From contig OZ017799.1 in the NCBI GenBank assembly GCA_963969395.1, forward strand, positions 1,056,501 through 1,120,500: a stretch of 64,000 bases of DNA, written 5' to 3'. The notes beneath the pieces were generated by a model, which was not told the origin of the DNA, did no database searches, and was given only the letters and a program-made list of their open reading frames with translations. Origin of the DNA: Pseudoscleropodium purum. Lineage: Eukaryota > Streptophyta > Bryopsida > Hypnales > Brachytheciaceae. The position numbers and the translations under genes were made by a program. Shown piece by piece: positions 48,264 to 60,336 of this stretch (its first letter is position 1; each line of letters opens with the position of its first letter).

Positions 48264-48813
48264 ATTGTAAATATTTTTTTTTGTTTAAATTTTTTGACCT
48301 TGAAATTTGGCATGAATATTGTTATCATAAAGAGCATGTTGTGACAAAAATTTCATGGTAAATAAGCAATTTTTCAGTCCTTGGGAGGGTGTCAAAGTTG
48401 AAGTAGTGAAACAGTTTTCATAATTGTTTCTCGAAACGACACATATTGGTAAATTGTTAATATCTTTTTTTGTATTCATTTTTTGATCTTGAAATTTTTA
48501 TCATATATTATTAACATAAAGATGTTTTTTTTCCAAGAATTTCATGGCAAAAAAATAATAATTCAATCTTTGGAAGGCTGTCAAAGTTGGCATTAGTGAA
48601 AAAATTTCCACAGCTACCAATGTTGGTAGATTTTGAATAACTTTTTTTCGGTGAATCTTTTGGCCTTGAAATTAGGCATACATATAATTAACTTATAGAT
48701 AATTCTTTGGTAAAATACCAATTTTTGAGCTCTCGGGAGGCTTTCAAAGTTGGTAGTATTGAAATTTTTCTCATTGCGAATTCAAAAACAACATTTTGAT
48801 TGGTACCCCATTG
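48252..48813 (-). repeat. Right terminal inverted repeat of the Tc1-like element
   Basis: Inverted copy of 46051-46620 with the same three-unit structure; anchors in reverse lie near 48390, 48577 and 48747. The arms are roughly 85-90% alike by eye. The minus-strand open frame at 48285-48479 mirrors the one in the left arm. Confidence 0.85.
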
Positions 48814-48815
48814 TA

Positions 48816-50724
48816 CAACAGGAGAGGTAGCAACAATAGCTTGATAGGTGTAACTATGATACAAAATTCGCTTCTTTTCTCTCTTAAAAATACTGTAGTG
48901 GTTTAGGTAGGCAAGCTGCTCAAATCATTGGCATCTTGTGACTGGTTTCAAAGTACGAGATGGGTTTTAGCAAAAAAAAATGGAAACTTTTTTCATTGCA
49001 CTTAAAAGTACATTGCATTGCAATCTCCAATATGTGCAAATTCTAGGCTTATTTTCCATTAGCTCTACATCCTCTTATAGTGTTGACCTTACTCTATCCA
49101 CTTGACGTTTTGTAATTTTCCTACTTATCATGTGCAAGCTATAGCATCATTTGTGCAATGTAGAGCCCCTGCCTGAAAAAGTCAACAACCTTTTTCTACT
49201 AGTCAAACTTCTTGATCTCCAAAACAGTCACTAATTCTTACAATTGAACTTCACAGCATCTTCACGTTAGTCCTTCTACTTTACATCTTATGGTTACTTG
49301 TGTCATGCAATGACATAATTTGTCACATTTTTTCTTGCAAATTATTCATTGTCTCAAGACTCTTGGTTGTCCGCCAATGAATCAGGTCACACTAGGGTTA
49401 ATGTTGTATTTCTACTTTATTTTCAATTTTATCAAACTTTCCAAGGTAGAAAAGACAAGTTCAAATTATCATTCAAAATTCAAGACTTAGGTTGATACTT
49501 ACATCATGTTAAGACAAAGAAAATGATACCAAGAAAGTTCACATGCATTTGAATAATGGATGAGATTTCCCAAAGATTTCCTAAAAACCAAGCCCCCTAG
49601 ATTGGATTTGTCACTTTGGAGTTAACCACAAAATGCCAAAGGTGCTATATTTTAGTGTTGATAAAACTTCAAAATTATATAAAATATTATCAGTACTATT
49701 TTGGGTAGTTTAAAAAAATTTGGACACCCTTTAAAGTCAATCAATTGTAAGCATAATTTAAGAAAAAATTAGAGTCCCTATAATTTTGTTTGTTTTTGTA
49801 CTCTCAAAAAAATACTAGGAAAATAACCTAAAATTGGACATTTTATCTTAGATGCACAAATTTTTCAAAAACCATTTTCAATTGTAAGGAACTTGAGGAC
49901 TAAACCCTTAAATGTGTAAGGCCTTTTTTGAGTTTAGGGGAGTTTACCAAACAGAAAAAGTCCAAATTTTTTATTAGTTTTGTCATTTAAAAAAAAAATT
50001 TACCAAATAAATTCAGACTAGATATCTTATGTATTACATAGGAAATGAATACACAACACGATCACTTATAGACTAAAAGATTGTAATGCTTGATGAAGAA
50101 GGTGCTAAAAACTAGAAAAGTAACTTGAAGTCTTTCAATCCACTTTCCTCATGTCATTTTTGAAATTGATGTCATGAAAAAAACTATGAGGCTAAAGGGC
50201 ATAATATACATAACCATAATTGATTTGCTACTTCTCAAAATCAATTTTTCAAATTTTTTCAACGTGATTTTTCCTTCAAAATCCAATGTGTTTGAGGCTT
50301 GTCTGTGTGAGCTTCAAACACTTAAACATTAAGATTTGCAATAGTAGTAAGACCTCCTTGTACAAAATTTTCAGTAGAAAAATTATGAACAATTTTTTCC
50401 AAATATGGATTTTGATGCTTACAATAGATTGACTTTAAAGGATATTAAAAAAAATTTAACCACCAAATATAATATTTTGATGATATTTTATATAACTTTC
50501 AAGTTTAGTTAACACAAAAATATGGTGCCTTCAATATTCAAGGGTCAATGAGTCTAAATAATAGATAGGAGTGTCATACATTTGATTTAGAGTTATAGAA
50601 TAATCTTATTTGCAAATAGTAGAATGTAGACACTTAATGAAAATGTTAGGAAGGAAGGAATTTTTTTGTTAATTCACTATTCTTAAGGGTGGGAATGGAT
50701 GTATCTACCTTAGATTAGACTCGT
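48816..50724. other. AT-rich intergenic DNA, nothing recognised
   Basis: No open frame of note, no RNA gene and no repeat boundary that I can support. Confidence 0.5.
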
Positions 50725-50935
50725 GTGCCCCATGCCATTGCCATGGTCAAAACAATATAAAAAATAATTTTTTAATTTTTTTAATTCATAAAGAATTCAA
50801 AATTCAATAACTTTCATGCCTTAGGTTAGAAAACCATGAAACCAAGCCTATGCACCCCTCCTCGCCAAGGGCTTTCCGATGATACCAAACATGCAAATGG
50901 GAGACACACGGTCCGGGAGATCTCAACGTAACAAA
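50725..50935 (+). repeat. Dispersed repeat R5, copy 2, in the RabGGTase beta upstream region
   Basis: Collinear with 24427-24632 (CATGCCATTGCCATGGTCAA start, CTTTCATGCCTTAGGTT, AAGGGCTTTCC, end TAACAAACAA). It ends ~200 bp before the start codon at 51134, so the gene's proximal promoter may lie within or right beside it. Confidence 0.6.
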
Positions 50936-51133
50936 CAAAACAGCCTAACTAGAGGATGTGGTCCAGCCAGGCCTGCCGTTCCTCCTCCGTCTCTCCGTCG
51001 TCTCTCCGTCGTCCCTCCGTCCAGTTTTGACCGTCAACTGAACGTCTGCCTCCAAGCTGCTCTGTCTGTATGCTTCACACTTTGAACTCTCTGTCGCTCA
51101 ACAACAAGTCTTTCGATGCAAACCACAGCAACA
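50936..51133 (+). promoter_or_regulatory. Promoter/5' leader of the RabGGTase beta gene with pyrimidine patch
   Basis: Composition changes sharply to CT-rich. The stretch around 50985-51025 repeats CTCTCCGTCGT-like units, a pyrimidine patch of the kind common near plant transcription starts. The leader then runs to ACAATGG at 51134. No TATA box was found. Confidence 0.45.
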
Positions 51134-54100
51134 ATGGCAGAAGACGAGCTACACTTGGACAAGCATGTCGACTACATCAAGTCCCTCGACAAGGTAACAT
51201 TCCAATCTCTCGTTTTTTCCGTCACGGAGATCGATTTTAGAACGATTCAGAGTTTCCTTCCTTTAGTTTCCCTGTAGCGAGGTTGAGAAGGAGTATTCAG
51301 CGTTGGAATTAAGTTTTCGTGCTTTCGAGGTTTAGTTAGGTCTTTGCCCTTATTGGATTTTAGGGTTTAGACCTCTTTCGGGGTCGAGATGAAGAAATGT
51401 CGGAGTTTCTCTCTTGAATTTCGGTATGGCAAGGTTGAACGAGCTTGAGAAAAGAGTATTCCGTGGTGGGATTTTTTTTTTCGTGCTTGGAAGGGTTAGA
51501 TCTTTGGTTCAATCGAATTTTAGGGTTTAGGGATGTGGTGTATAGATGACGGACTGGCTATGGCTTTTGTTGTAGAAATCGGATTTCGATGCGGTGGCAA
51601 TGGAACACCTGCGTATGAGCGGGGCGTACTGGGGGCTCACGGCGTTGGACATCATGGGACGCCTCGGTGACATGAATCCGGAGGAGATCGTGCCTTGGGT
51701 TGTCAAGTGCCAGGATGAGTGTGGTACGAAGCATCTATTCAATGGATCCTGAAATTTTGTATGAGTTGTGGGATGTGTACCATGGAAAGACGATTTTTCT
51801 TTTATCTCGTTTTTTGTTGAAGGGATTCTCGATCATATCTGTTGAATTAGGTCTTGTTCGTATTGTTCGAATAGAAAAAACTAATGGAATAGGGCCTTTA
51901 TTGACATTGGATTGAAGGGGAGAGCAAAAGCTACATCTATAGTGAATATGAGAGTAGGTTGCTGCCTGCTTGAAAAGTGAGTCAATTCTTCAATAATTTC
52001 ATTTCTAAATTTACAGGGATAGAGCTTCTTGTAGTTTGTTGTGTAGCTACGTGTTTTCTGTAAGCCCGTGTTTGTAGTGAAGTAGGGAGAGCACGGTAAG
52101 GAAAGAGATTGAGAGCCTCGTGGAATCAAACTAGAATAGAAAAACTGAAAAGCGACTTTGTCGTTAGGATAGAAATAACCTCTAAAGAAAAATACACAGA
52201 GAGAAGTACCGGGCTCACTAGAAGACGAGCTGATATTCTGATTAAATATAATAGATCAAGATTGGTATTTATATGAAACGTAGCGCGACTGAGGAGACCG
52301 AATGATATGAACGGTCATAGCAATTTAAGTGGTCATAAACATCTTGCGTTTGATTTTCATCTCTCGTAATGAGCTATAAAATGCTTCTATTATAGCAATT
52401 TGCTATATATGTTGATGATGGATGTTGTGGGATACAGGAGGGTTTGGAGGAAACTACCAACATGACCCGCACATTCTGTACACACTCAGTGCTGTGCAGA
52501 TTCTGGCACTGTTTGACAGGCTTGACGCTGTGGATTCAGATAAAATTGCAACGTGTATCCTTGATCCTGAGCCTTGTCTAGCGCACTTGAACTAAGTAGC
52601 AAGTTTTGCTAACTGAAATTAGTTACTACATGCTTGCACTTTCCAAGTTGTGTGAGTAAGCAGATTTGTGCTAACTAGCTTGACATTAAATTACATACAT
52701 GTCCACCAGTTAACTCCCTGATTTTGGACTAGTAAGCTAAGTGTTTCTATATCAGTGTTCTGAAGTGCTAAATCTGGCCACACCAATGAAGCATCAGTTA
52801 GCTAGCAAGTGTGGGCATACCACTGATTAGTTAATTTTCAAATAGCTGATGGACCTCGACACTCCAGCTAGCTAATTGGCTCTACTTGCTTGTTTCTTTA
52901 CAGTGACAAAAACTGAGAATCTCATATTGTCAATGGGTGGGTATTTCAAATTCCTTAACCTACAGGAGTGCAGACATTGCTGGATTACAGAATGAGGATG
53001 GTTCCTTTGCTGGTGACGAATGGGGGGAGATTGACACTCGGTATGCTCTCCCTTCAGTTCCAGGTGCTGTTCTTATTCCCTCCCTTGTATATGTTTGGGA
53101 GGAGTTATATTCTTAGACATGCATGAGCTTTTGTAGAATCAGTAGCCACATGTATCATTTCCTCTGGGCAGTTTCTAAGTGATATATGTTCTTTGGCCTA
53201 GTTCGGGTTAGATTGAGGGGCCAAACATTAGTGAGAAATTGCAAAATCGATTCTGACTGGATTTTATGGAGCAGATTTTCGTACTGCGCGATCTGCTGCC
53301 TCTCTTTGCTGAAGCGTCTCGACAGGATCGACGTAACCAAAGCCTGTGACTTTGTTGCAAGGTGCAAAAACTTCGACGGTGGTTTTGGTTGCATTCCTGG
53401 CGGAGAATCCCATGCAGGCCAAAGTAAGAATTTTAGTATCAATTTTGATTTTTGGTTTTAGATTTAGATTTAGATTTCTTGGCCTTAAATCCTTTCTATA
53501 GCAAGCTTCAATTATCGAAATGTTTGATTGTATTCGTTGGTCACAACTCCTTTGATTTGTTTACTGCAGTTTTTTGTTGTGTTGGAGCGCTTGCTATAGG
53601 CGGTGCTCTCCATCATGTTGATAAAGATCTATTAGGCTGGTGGCTGGCTGAACGACAAGTCAAAACGGGTGGTCTTAATGGTCGACCTGAGAAACTTCCA
53701 GACGTAAGTTTTTTTATCAGAAGTTGGATTGATAATAATATTGTTTACATCGTCTGCACCAGATTTTCTGCTGTCCGGAGATCTTGAGAATGACCTGTCA
53801 GGGTCTTGTGATTCTTGTGTTTGTTTGGCAGTAGTTTCTGTTTGCTTAAGTACCATAGTGAGGAGATCTGTTATGGATTGCTAGCTCATGTTATTATTAT
53901 GTAGTTTCTTTAGTACGAAGTGAATATATGTGATATGAAATGCAAGCAGTAGTCATTATTCAGTTTGTTTGTTTGTTTTGACACAAATTCATTATTCAGT
54001 TCTTGATGCTTGGATTTTGATCGAGTGGTTTTTTCTTCAGGTTTGTTATTCTTGGTGGGTGCTTGCTAGCCTGGTCATAATGGACCGGGTGCACTGGATC

Positions 54101-55079
54101 GATAAGAAAAATCTTGAGCAATTCATTCTTGATTGTCAGGTCGGTGTCTCTTTTCCAAGTCGTATTCCTCATTTATTGCATCGTGAAGACTCTTCCTTTC
54201 TGACAGACATCACGTTTTTATGACTGTCAGGTCGGTTTCTGACAATAGAGACTGCACCAAGTTTATTATTCTTGGAGTTTTAATTGGCCTTTCTGACATT
54301 CTGTTCAGTATTTTAATAATATTACTTTGACTTTCTTTGCTTGCAGGATCCTGAAGGCGGGGGGATATCTGACAGGCCAGATGACGCCGTTGACGTATTT
54401 CACACCTTCTTTGGTGTTGCAGGTGCTCAATATTCCATCTCAAGGCCACTCTTTAGATCGAACAAGTGGAAGCAAAAAGCTTAAAATTTGAACCAACATC
54501 ATGTTCAACTGCGGTGCGATAACAATCTTAAATAATCTATTGCATTCATCTTCAAATGCGGTTTACAAGTTTCCAATCCACCACAAAGAGCTACCTTGAA
54601 AACTTTTTATCTCAAAATATTTTTGACGTGCCACACAGGAGCCACATATGTGCCTCCTCTTCATGCTCATTCTTGTTGCTTGGGCTAGTGTAAAGTGAAC
54701 ATCAAACAAAACTAGGTGAAATGAATGAAAAAGTCATTTTTGCACCAGCCAAAGTGCAGAAATTCTTGTGATCTAAAGGAACCCTCCGAAGTCTCTCTAG
54801 GAGTTGATTTCTTTTGTCCTTTTTGCCCAACACCTCTTCTGCCATTCGTGGGTTATAGCGTGCAATATTCATTCGTAAGAGTTATTTTGCAATTAGTTCT
54901 TACTTTTAGAATCTATGCCCAGGTATGAGAACTACTTTCTGATTGTTTTAGTGTTTTGAACAGGGCTGTCTCTGCTGGGGTACTCTGGACTGAAAGCAAT
55001 TGATCCTGCTTATGCTCTTCCAGTGGATGTGGTGGATAGAGTATTTTACGGTGAGAAGAAACAACCGCCAGTCTCTTAG
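51134..55079 (+). CDS. Rab geranylgeranyltransferase beta subunit, nine exons
   Basis: Catalytic beta subunit of RabGGTase (geranylgeranyltransferase II), which with the alpha subunit and Rab escort protein attaches geranylgeranyl groups to Rab C-termini. Exons: 51134-51193, 51576-51723, 52438-52554, 52974-53040, 53275-53423, 53570-53703, 54041-54139, 54347-54422, 54964-55079. All junctions are GT-AG and keep frame, giving 321 residues (plant homologues ~315). Repeated alpha-alpha barrel motifs are seen: [55 protein letters not shown]. Zinc ligands are Asp225, Cys227 (PDVCYSWW) and His277 (FHTFFGVAG), matching rat D238/C240/H290 with a constant offset. Exon 4's acceptor was placed at 52974 because this yields ATYIAGLQ, the family sequence; an acceptor 11 bp earlier gives a stop. 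The C-terminus ends EKKQPPVS. Confidence 0.96.
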
Positions 55080-56130
55080 GTACTATTCAGGGTTTCTTTT
55101 GTAGCTAGGATAATTGAAAGAACGTTTAATGATATAGCACAGAGAAATTTTATGTTGCACCGAGGCACCCAAGCTGTTCATCCATGTAAAAATATTCTAG
55201 TATACCGGTACGTATGTTTTCGACTTCTGGAAAGTTCCTAGTTAGTCTGGACCGCACTCAGCATGACGGTTGGAGAATTTTGTCGGTGCCAAAGGAGATC
55301 AAATTTGTCAAATCCTTCGCACTGTTCATTTGACGAAGGGTTGTGCTGACACGAGGGGAAATAAAATTACTTTCAGAACTACTTATTCGAATTCTGTTTC
55401 TACTACCGGTATTCTCTCTGCAAAGTACAGGATCTACACTAATATTCGATATTGGATTGAGTTGGTTTGACCTGGGCATATTGAGAGGCGTGTTGGTTTG
55501 ACCAGGTCTACTTGCATATGCTCCCACCCAACAACCGACTTGGGCGGCAGACTTCAGCTGCAAACTCAACCTGAAGGTTGACTGGTCATCCAGCTTTCTT
55601 CAGTGGATTATGTGAGTGAAGTCTAATTGATAGTAGTCCCCCACGTGGCAGGATTTTGTGAACTGTTTTTCTCTTCAAATGATTGTTTAAGAAAATTTGT
55701 TAGCTAGCTCTTGAATTGACTTTCCTCCGTTTCACACTATTATAAATTCTTTGTGGAAGGGTGGGAGCTTCAATGAAACCAGAGGATATTAAGCAATTAT
55801 TCTCGGCTGTGCTTGTTCATTAGCGATGTTTGAAACCTTTCTAATAGCGACATACGGTGTCTGAGTTCATCAAAGTCAGTGAAGCTTTATTGAACTGATG
55901 AAAGCTGTGCTGCTATGGTCAAGTTTTTGAACTCGTTGAAAATCAGAATCGTCACAAGCGTCGCCAATAATTGTGTTGATGAAGAGCCGCTAACAGAATG
56001 CTCCGAGGAACAGTACCAGTATACTGATTTATCCTGTTAATGAGGATTTAATAACCTACCACATAACAATTACCCAACTAAAATTAATCTAACATTGTAA
56101 CGTCATTGTAGACACTAAGTGTTTGATGGA
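55080..56130. other. 3' region of the RabGGTase beta gene and spacer
   Basis: Even-GC sequence for ~500 bp, probably 3' untranslated region and flank, then more AT-rich. Open frames at 55258-55569 (minus) and 55270-55470 (plus) overlap without a domain. Confidence 0.4.
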
Positions 56131-56137
56131 TGAGAGA

Positions 56138-56375
56138 GAATCCTTCTATATAAGATAAAAGTGCAAATGTTTATTTTTGGAATTTGGTGTGAAAAGGGGA
56201 CAAAGAATCCCTCCTGTGTATTGAATTTTGTGTGAAAGTAGGACAAAGAATCCTTCTATGTAAGACAAAAGTGTGAACATTTACCTTTGGAATTTTGTGT
56301 GAAACGGGGATAAAGAATCCTTCTATGTAAGACAAAAAGTGACAATGTTCACTTTTGAAATTTTGTGTGAAAACT
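56138..56375 (+). repeat. ~68-bp tandem repeat, about 3.5 copies
   Basis: Units start GAATCCTTCTATGTAAGA and continue AAAAGTG..CATTT..TTTGGAATTTTGTGTGAAA. Starts fall near 56138, 56207, 56249 and 56317; the second unit is shortened to ~42 bp. Confidence 0.8.
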
Positions 56376-56660
56376 AGAAGTCTTGTATAGTAATTTGTCC
56401 TCCAATGAGTGCTATTGCATTATTTTAACCAAAGATCCACATAGTGCCTAAAAAGATGATTTCCATGGTAACCATCAAAAATGAACATTACAAACACCCA
56501 TCTATTAAATATAGTTGAATTTGTTGTTTCTTAGTAGTTAATAGAGATTCTCCCTTCTAGTAGTGGTATTTAGCCTTGCCAGGCATCACTTGGACTTGGT
56601 TCTCAAACCTTGATGTGGGACCCAAGATGAACAAATTCTTCATTTATGCCAACCTTCATA

Positions 56661-57016
56661 GGAGTTGACCCATTTCTAATTACACTTCTATTTCCAATCT
56701 ATAGACTACTCTCTTTTTGTGCAGTTGTGGTGGTGCATTATAATTGGTTGCAAGGCTTTCAATATTGCAACCAACCCTTGGTTGATTTTGCAATTAGCCT
56801 ATGGTCACAAATAGAAAAGGTTTATACCACCATTATAAGTCAAAGAAAATCTTCCACTAAAAAATTCATAATAGTTATGTTTAGTGTAATAAAATTATGG
56901 AAAAATATGCAGTCCTTCCGAATTCTATTTCTTTACACAAGAAAATTTCCACATTCAAAACACATACACTCCAAATATACATAATTGCTTAAGTGGTTAG
57001 AAATGGGTCAACTACC
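56661..57016 (+). mobile_element. GTTGACCCATTT-ended MITE, copy 1
   Basis: A ~356-bp element with inverted ends GGAGTTGACCCATTTCTAA and, on the minus strand, GGTAGTTGACCCATTTCTAA, flanked by ATA on both sides. The same element lies in opposite orientation at 59842-60236. The open frame at 56646-56984 is a translation of the repeat. Confidence 0.7.
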
Positions 57017-57186
57017 ATACAATAGATTAGACTTCTTTCTTCTTCTTGAGGACTCAAGATTAGTAGTGCTTTCAAAATTAGAATCACTACAATATTCACC
57101 TTGTAAAAATTAGTACAATACTATGATTTTCAACCTACACTAATTTTAGACTAAGATAAATTAGTGTCATATACGTACTATTGTAA

Positions 57187-58446
57187 GGTCCATTTTATTC
57201 TATGGCCGTCAAAGTCGAGAGGCTATGGGATTAACTTTGGCCAAACTTTTTTGAGAGTTCAAAGAAATGGGTAATAAATAGGCAAATTTGATGGCCTCTT
57301 GACCATAGTTTGGATCTTCATGTTTGGCCGACCCAAACTATTCCTTTAACCCCTAAATTCCCAAGGCCATTTTTCTACCAAAAACCATTCAAAACTGCCA
57401 TTTTTGCTAGGTTCATCCAAGAATACCAAAAAAATCATTTTTTTAGACTAAAACCGTAGGATCTTGTGCTTTACTTGTCTTAGCTCATATGGTAAAAATT
57501 TCATGAAGTTTGACCCTATAAATTAGAAGATATTAGCATTCAAAGTTGAAAAAGAAAGTTTTTTTGAACATTGGCCTACAATTTTAGATGACTTTGACTG
57601 TCAATTGTGAAATTTTTTTGCACTATAGACTTTGAATTAAAAAAAATTTATATTGAAGAATTGAGTTGAAATTCTAGGGAAAAAAATTCAAATAAAAAAC
57701 ACTTTATTTTCATTCTTTAAGAAAGTACTAAGTAAAAGTAGGTCCAAGATTTGGAAAAAAAACTGAATCGTTAATAAATCCAAGATGGGATTGAAAGACA
57801 ATAATCCCAATGGTGAGATTGTTTTAGAAATTGAATACAACATTCTCAAATAAAAAATTGTAAAAAATTGTAAAAATTACATTCAGAAATAAATCCTATA
57901 AGTTATTTTTTCGAGAAGATGCTGAAATTGCCCGAAAAACAAAATTGTTTTTAACTTTCTCATAATTAGTCCAAATAGAATGAATCAAAGCTTCACATGT
58001 AAACAAAAAAAATCATTTCCGGGGAAAAAAAATTAAAATTTATTTTGATTTTTTGCAATTTTTTTGGTGTCCCCCCCGAGTTCAATTTCAAGCTTTTCGT
58101 GGTATAACTTTTGCTCATGGGCACCAATTGAAATAAAAATGATATTTCCACGTAGATAATCAGATTTTCTATCTTGCGGGAAAGTTTCAAAACAATTCAT
58201 CAAAATTTGAGATCACATGAACCTGCCCGAAATTTGATTTGTCCCTTGAGGGGACAATGAGAATTTAAGGGTTAAGAGTCCACCACTTTGTGGGCATTTT
58301 TCTTGCCATATAAGCAATTTGGAGCGTGATGGCAATCTTTGGATTTGTGACTTCTAGTACGAAGGGTAGAGAGGCCAAACTCTTGGTTTCTTAAAATATG
58401 ATTGGTGAAAACTCTCTACCTTCAGCCACAGTGTGAACTGTGGCCC
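57187..58446. mobile_element. Tourist/PIF-Harbinger-like MITE, copy 3, split by a TTAA element
   Basis: Flanked by TAA at 57184-57186 and 58447-58449. The two halves (57187-57345 and 58276-58446) align to copy 4 (60445-60760) with the intervening element removed. Shared words include GTCAAAGTCGAGAGGCT-type, AAATTTGATGGCC, GTGGGCATTTTTCTTG and TGATTGGTG. Confidence 0.75.
57350..58271 (+). mobile_element. TTAA-flanked element (subfamily 3) nested in a MITE
   Basis: A 922-bp element with TTAA at 57346-57349 and 58272-58275 and ends CCCCTAAATTCCC and GAATTTAAGGG. It is collinear with the minus strand of 39036-39950. The uninterrupted MITE at 60445 shows CTTTTGAGAGTCCA where this one has CCTTTAA...TTAAGAGTCCA, so the pre-insertion site was probably TTAA. 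Non-coding. Confidence 0.85.
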
Positions 58447-58679
58447 TAAGTTAGTGGTATATAAATACGTGACTTCAGTAGATTGACACTTGGCCCCTCA
58501 ACAGCAGCTACCTCAGCACCAAGAAAAAAGCTGCATTGATTTGTCTCCAGCCCCACCCAAGAAAACATTCATATTTTTAAATTTTGTACCCACTCACAGG
58601 CAAAAAGCATTGCCAGGTGCTTATCTTCTTTGTTTGACCTCCCTGGCTGGCCTCTCGAAAGGCACAGCAACATAGGCTT

Positions 58680-59090
58680 GCCCTCACGTATTTTTTTTAT
58701 ATATATTTTTTTTATTTGGACACGAATGAAATTTCATTGCAGTTGCCCCCCCCCCCGGCTTTTATTTATTTATTTATTTTGAAACACATGGACAATTTCC
58801 ATTGAAAAGGGAAACAGTACACAGAACCAGAGGGCAAGCAAGCCCCTGGCTTGTATTTGGAAAACAGAACAAAAAATCCCTTGTTTCCAGAGTCCGTCCA
58901 GACCCCCCAAAATACAAAATTTCAGCATCCAAATTTCTTGCAAATATCTATCATTCAAGTTGTAGTCATGGCCTCCAATCCGATGCATTCCAACAGATCT
59001 TCCCACCAGGGCCTTTCCTTTTGCTTTACAGTGCCAGATTGCACCACCAAAAAAAAAAGAAAAAAATTGGGCTAAAAAGAATGACAACAA
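58680..59090 (-). mobile_element. Possible retroposon 3' ends (minus strand)
   Basis: Two adjacent segments begin, on the plus strand, with a T/TTTA-rich run followed by GGACACGAATGAAATTTCATTG (58718) and GAAACACATGGACAATTTCC (58781). Read on the minus strand they end in A-rich tails, as LINE or SINE insertions do. A third similar tail lies at 60337. No reverse transcriptase was found, and the C-run (58746-58758) separates the two. Confidence 0.3.
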
Positions 59091-59669
59091 ACCATGAAGT
59101 TCGGCTAAGAAGATGGTGCTAAGAAAATGACAACAAACCATGAAGTTTTTCACCTGAAAACTCCAAATTCACAAAAGAAATCTTGAATAAAATTTTCTAG
59201 ATTGTGGATGAAAAAGGCGTTATAGAATATAGATACGAATGTGCTCTATGAGTGCTATTAATGTTGGATATTTTCTATCCAATATGTGGATGAATGTTGA
59301 AATTTGGAGCACCACTACTGCAGGTATTGTAAGCTCCGTCCTGAAAAGTAGCAAACCCAGTCACTGAAGGCTGCAAACCTTGTGAAGAGCATCTTCAGTT
59401 CCTTCCTTCCAGTACTGTTTGATCACTCATTTATTTAGCATAAAATAAATGAAAATTAAAAAGGATTGATTACCATGTCATTTAACGGAATTTAGCACGA
59501 TTGGCATAGGGAACTGAAAAAGGTAGGGACCTAACTTCACTTAATATAAAGACAGACTATCTTAACGGGTCAAAGTTTAAAACACCGACGAACCAGCTAC
59601 TCCAAAAGAAAGTTTAGCACTGCAGTAACTTAAATTTAGCAGAGAGGAATCCTTAAATTTTTTATTCTT

Positions 59670-59800
59670 TGTTTTATTGTTGTTTTATTGCTGTTTTATT
59701 GCGCACACTTGGGTACAGTCTTTACTGTAGCTGAGTTGGTGATGAGTGGTGACGGATCCGCAGCCACCGTCACGACCGTCACGACCGTCACGACCTGTTC
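59670..59800 (+). repeat. Short simple repeats: TGTTTTATTG run and triple CGTCACGACC
   Basis: At ~59670-59700 TGTTTTATTG recurs three times. At ~59768-59797 CGTCACGACC recurs three times in tandem, placing TGACG (as-1-like, minus strand) cores 10 bp apart. Confidence 0.6.
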
Positions 59801-59841
59801 ACTGCTGTGGTTCTTGGAGATCATCTAGACTCTGCCTAAGG

Positions 59842-60236
59842 GTAGCCAACCCATTTCCAACGACCTAAGCAACTACGCATATTTGGAGTGCGGGTTTTTT
59901 GAATTCGTAATTTTTCCCATGATCAAAAATTAGAGTTCGGAAGAATTTTCTATTTTTCCAGAATTTTATTACACGAAACGTGATTACTATGAATTTTTTA
60001 GTGAAAGATTCTCTTTGACTTGTATTGGTGATATAGACCTTTCTATTTCTGGTCATAGGCTGATTGCAAAATCAACCAAGGGTTGGTTGCAATATAGTGA
60101 GTCTTGGAGTCAATGGTAACGCCCCACAATTGCGTTGGGAATTGTGCCATATTTAATCACTACTCATTTCTTGCTGATCAGAAAGAAAATAGTCTATATC
60201 ACGAGAAATGGGGGGTGATCAAAAATGGGTTGGCTA
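59842..60236 (-). mobile_element. GTTGACCCATTT-ended MITE, copy 2
   Basis: Inverted relative to 56661-57016; the shared core is CACTCCAAATAT, GAAAATCTTTCACTAAAAAATTC-like, and TTGGTTGATTTTGCAAT (minus strand). The ends are TAGCCAACCCATTTCC and, on the minus strand, TAGCCAACCCATTTTT. No clear target duplication beyond TA. Confidence 0.65.
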
Positions 60237-60336
60237 TAATAGATTTGGCAATTGCCACCATTGACGCATTCAATCGTGGGGTTGCCATCACTCAAAGGCA
60301 ACAATGAGTGTTTGTTTGGGAATTTTTTGTTTATAG

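Larger units (their letters stand above)
46051..48813 (+). mobile_element. Tc1-like DNA transposon (DD34E) with long inverted repeats
   Basis: A complete 2,763-bp element. TA target duplication at 46049-46050 and 48814-48815; the ends begin CAGTGGGGTA and, on the minus strand, CAATGGGGTA, like the CAGT start of many Tc1 elements. Inverted repeats are ~565 bp (46051-~46620 and ~48252-48813). Between them lies one transposase frame (47256-48263) broken by three stops. It is otherwise free of frameshifts, which implies a fairly young copy. Known plant mariner-like elements are mainly DD39D, so a DD34E element here is unusual. It could still move in trans if an active relative exists. Confidence 0.92.

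Noticed and set aside
56646..56984. 112-codon frame at 56.6 kb
   Set aside because: It coincides with a MITE that has a second inverted copy at 59842-60236, and shows no domain.
59768..59797. CRISPR-like short direct repeats
   Set aside because: Only three 10-bp units without spacers, in a plant nuclear context; simple tandem repeat.
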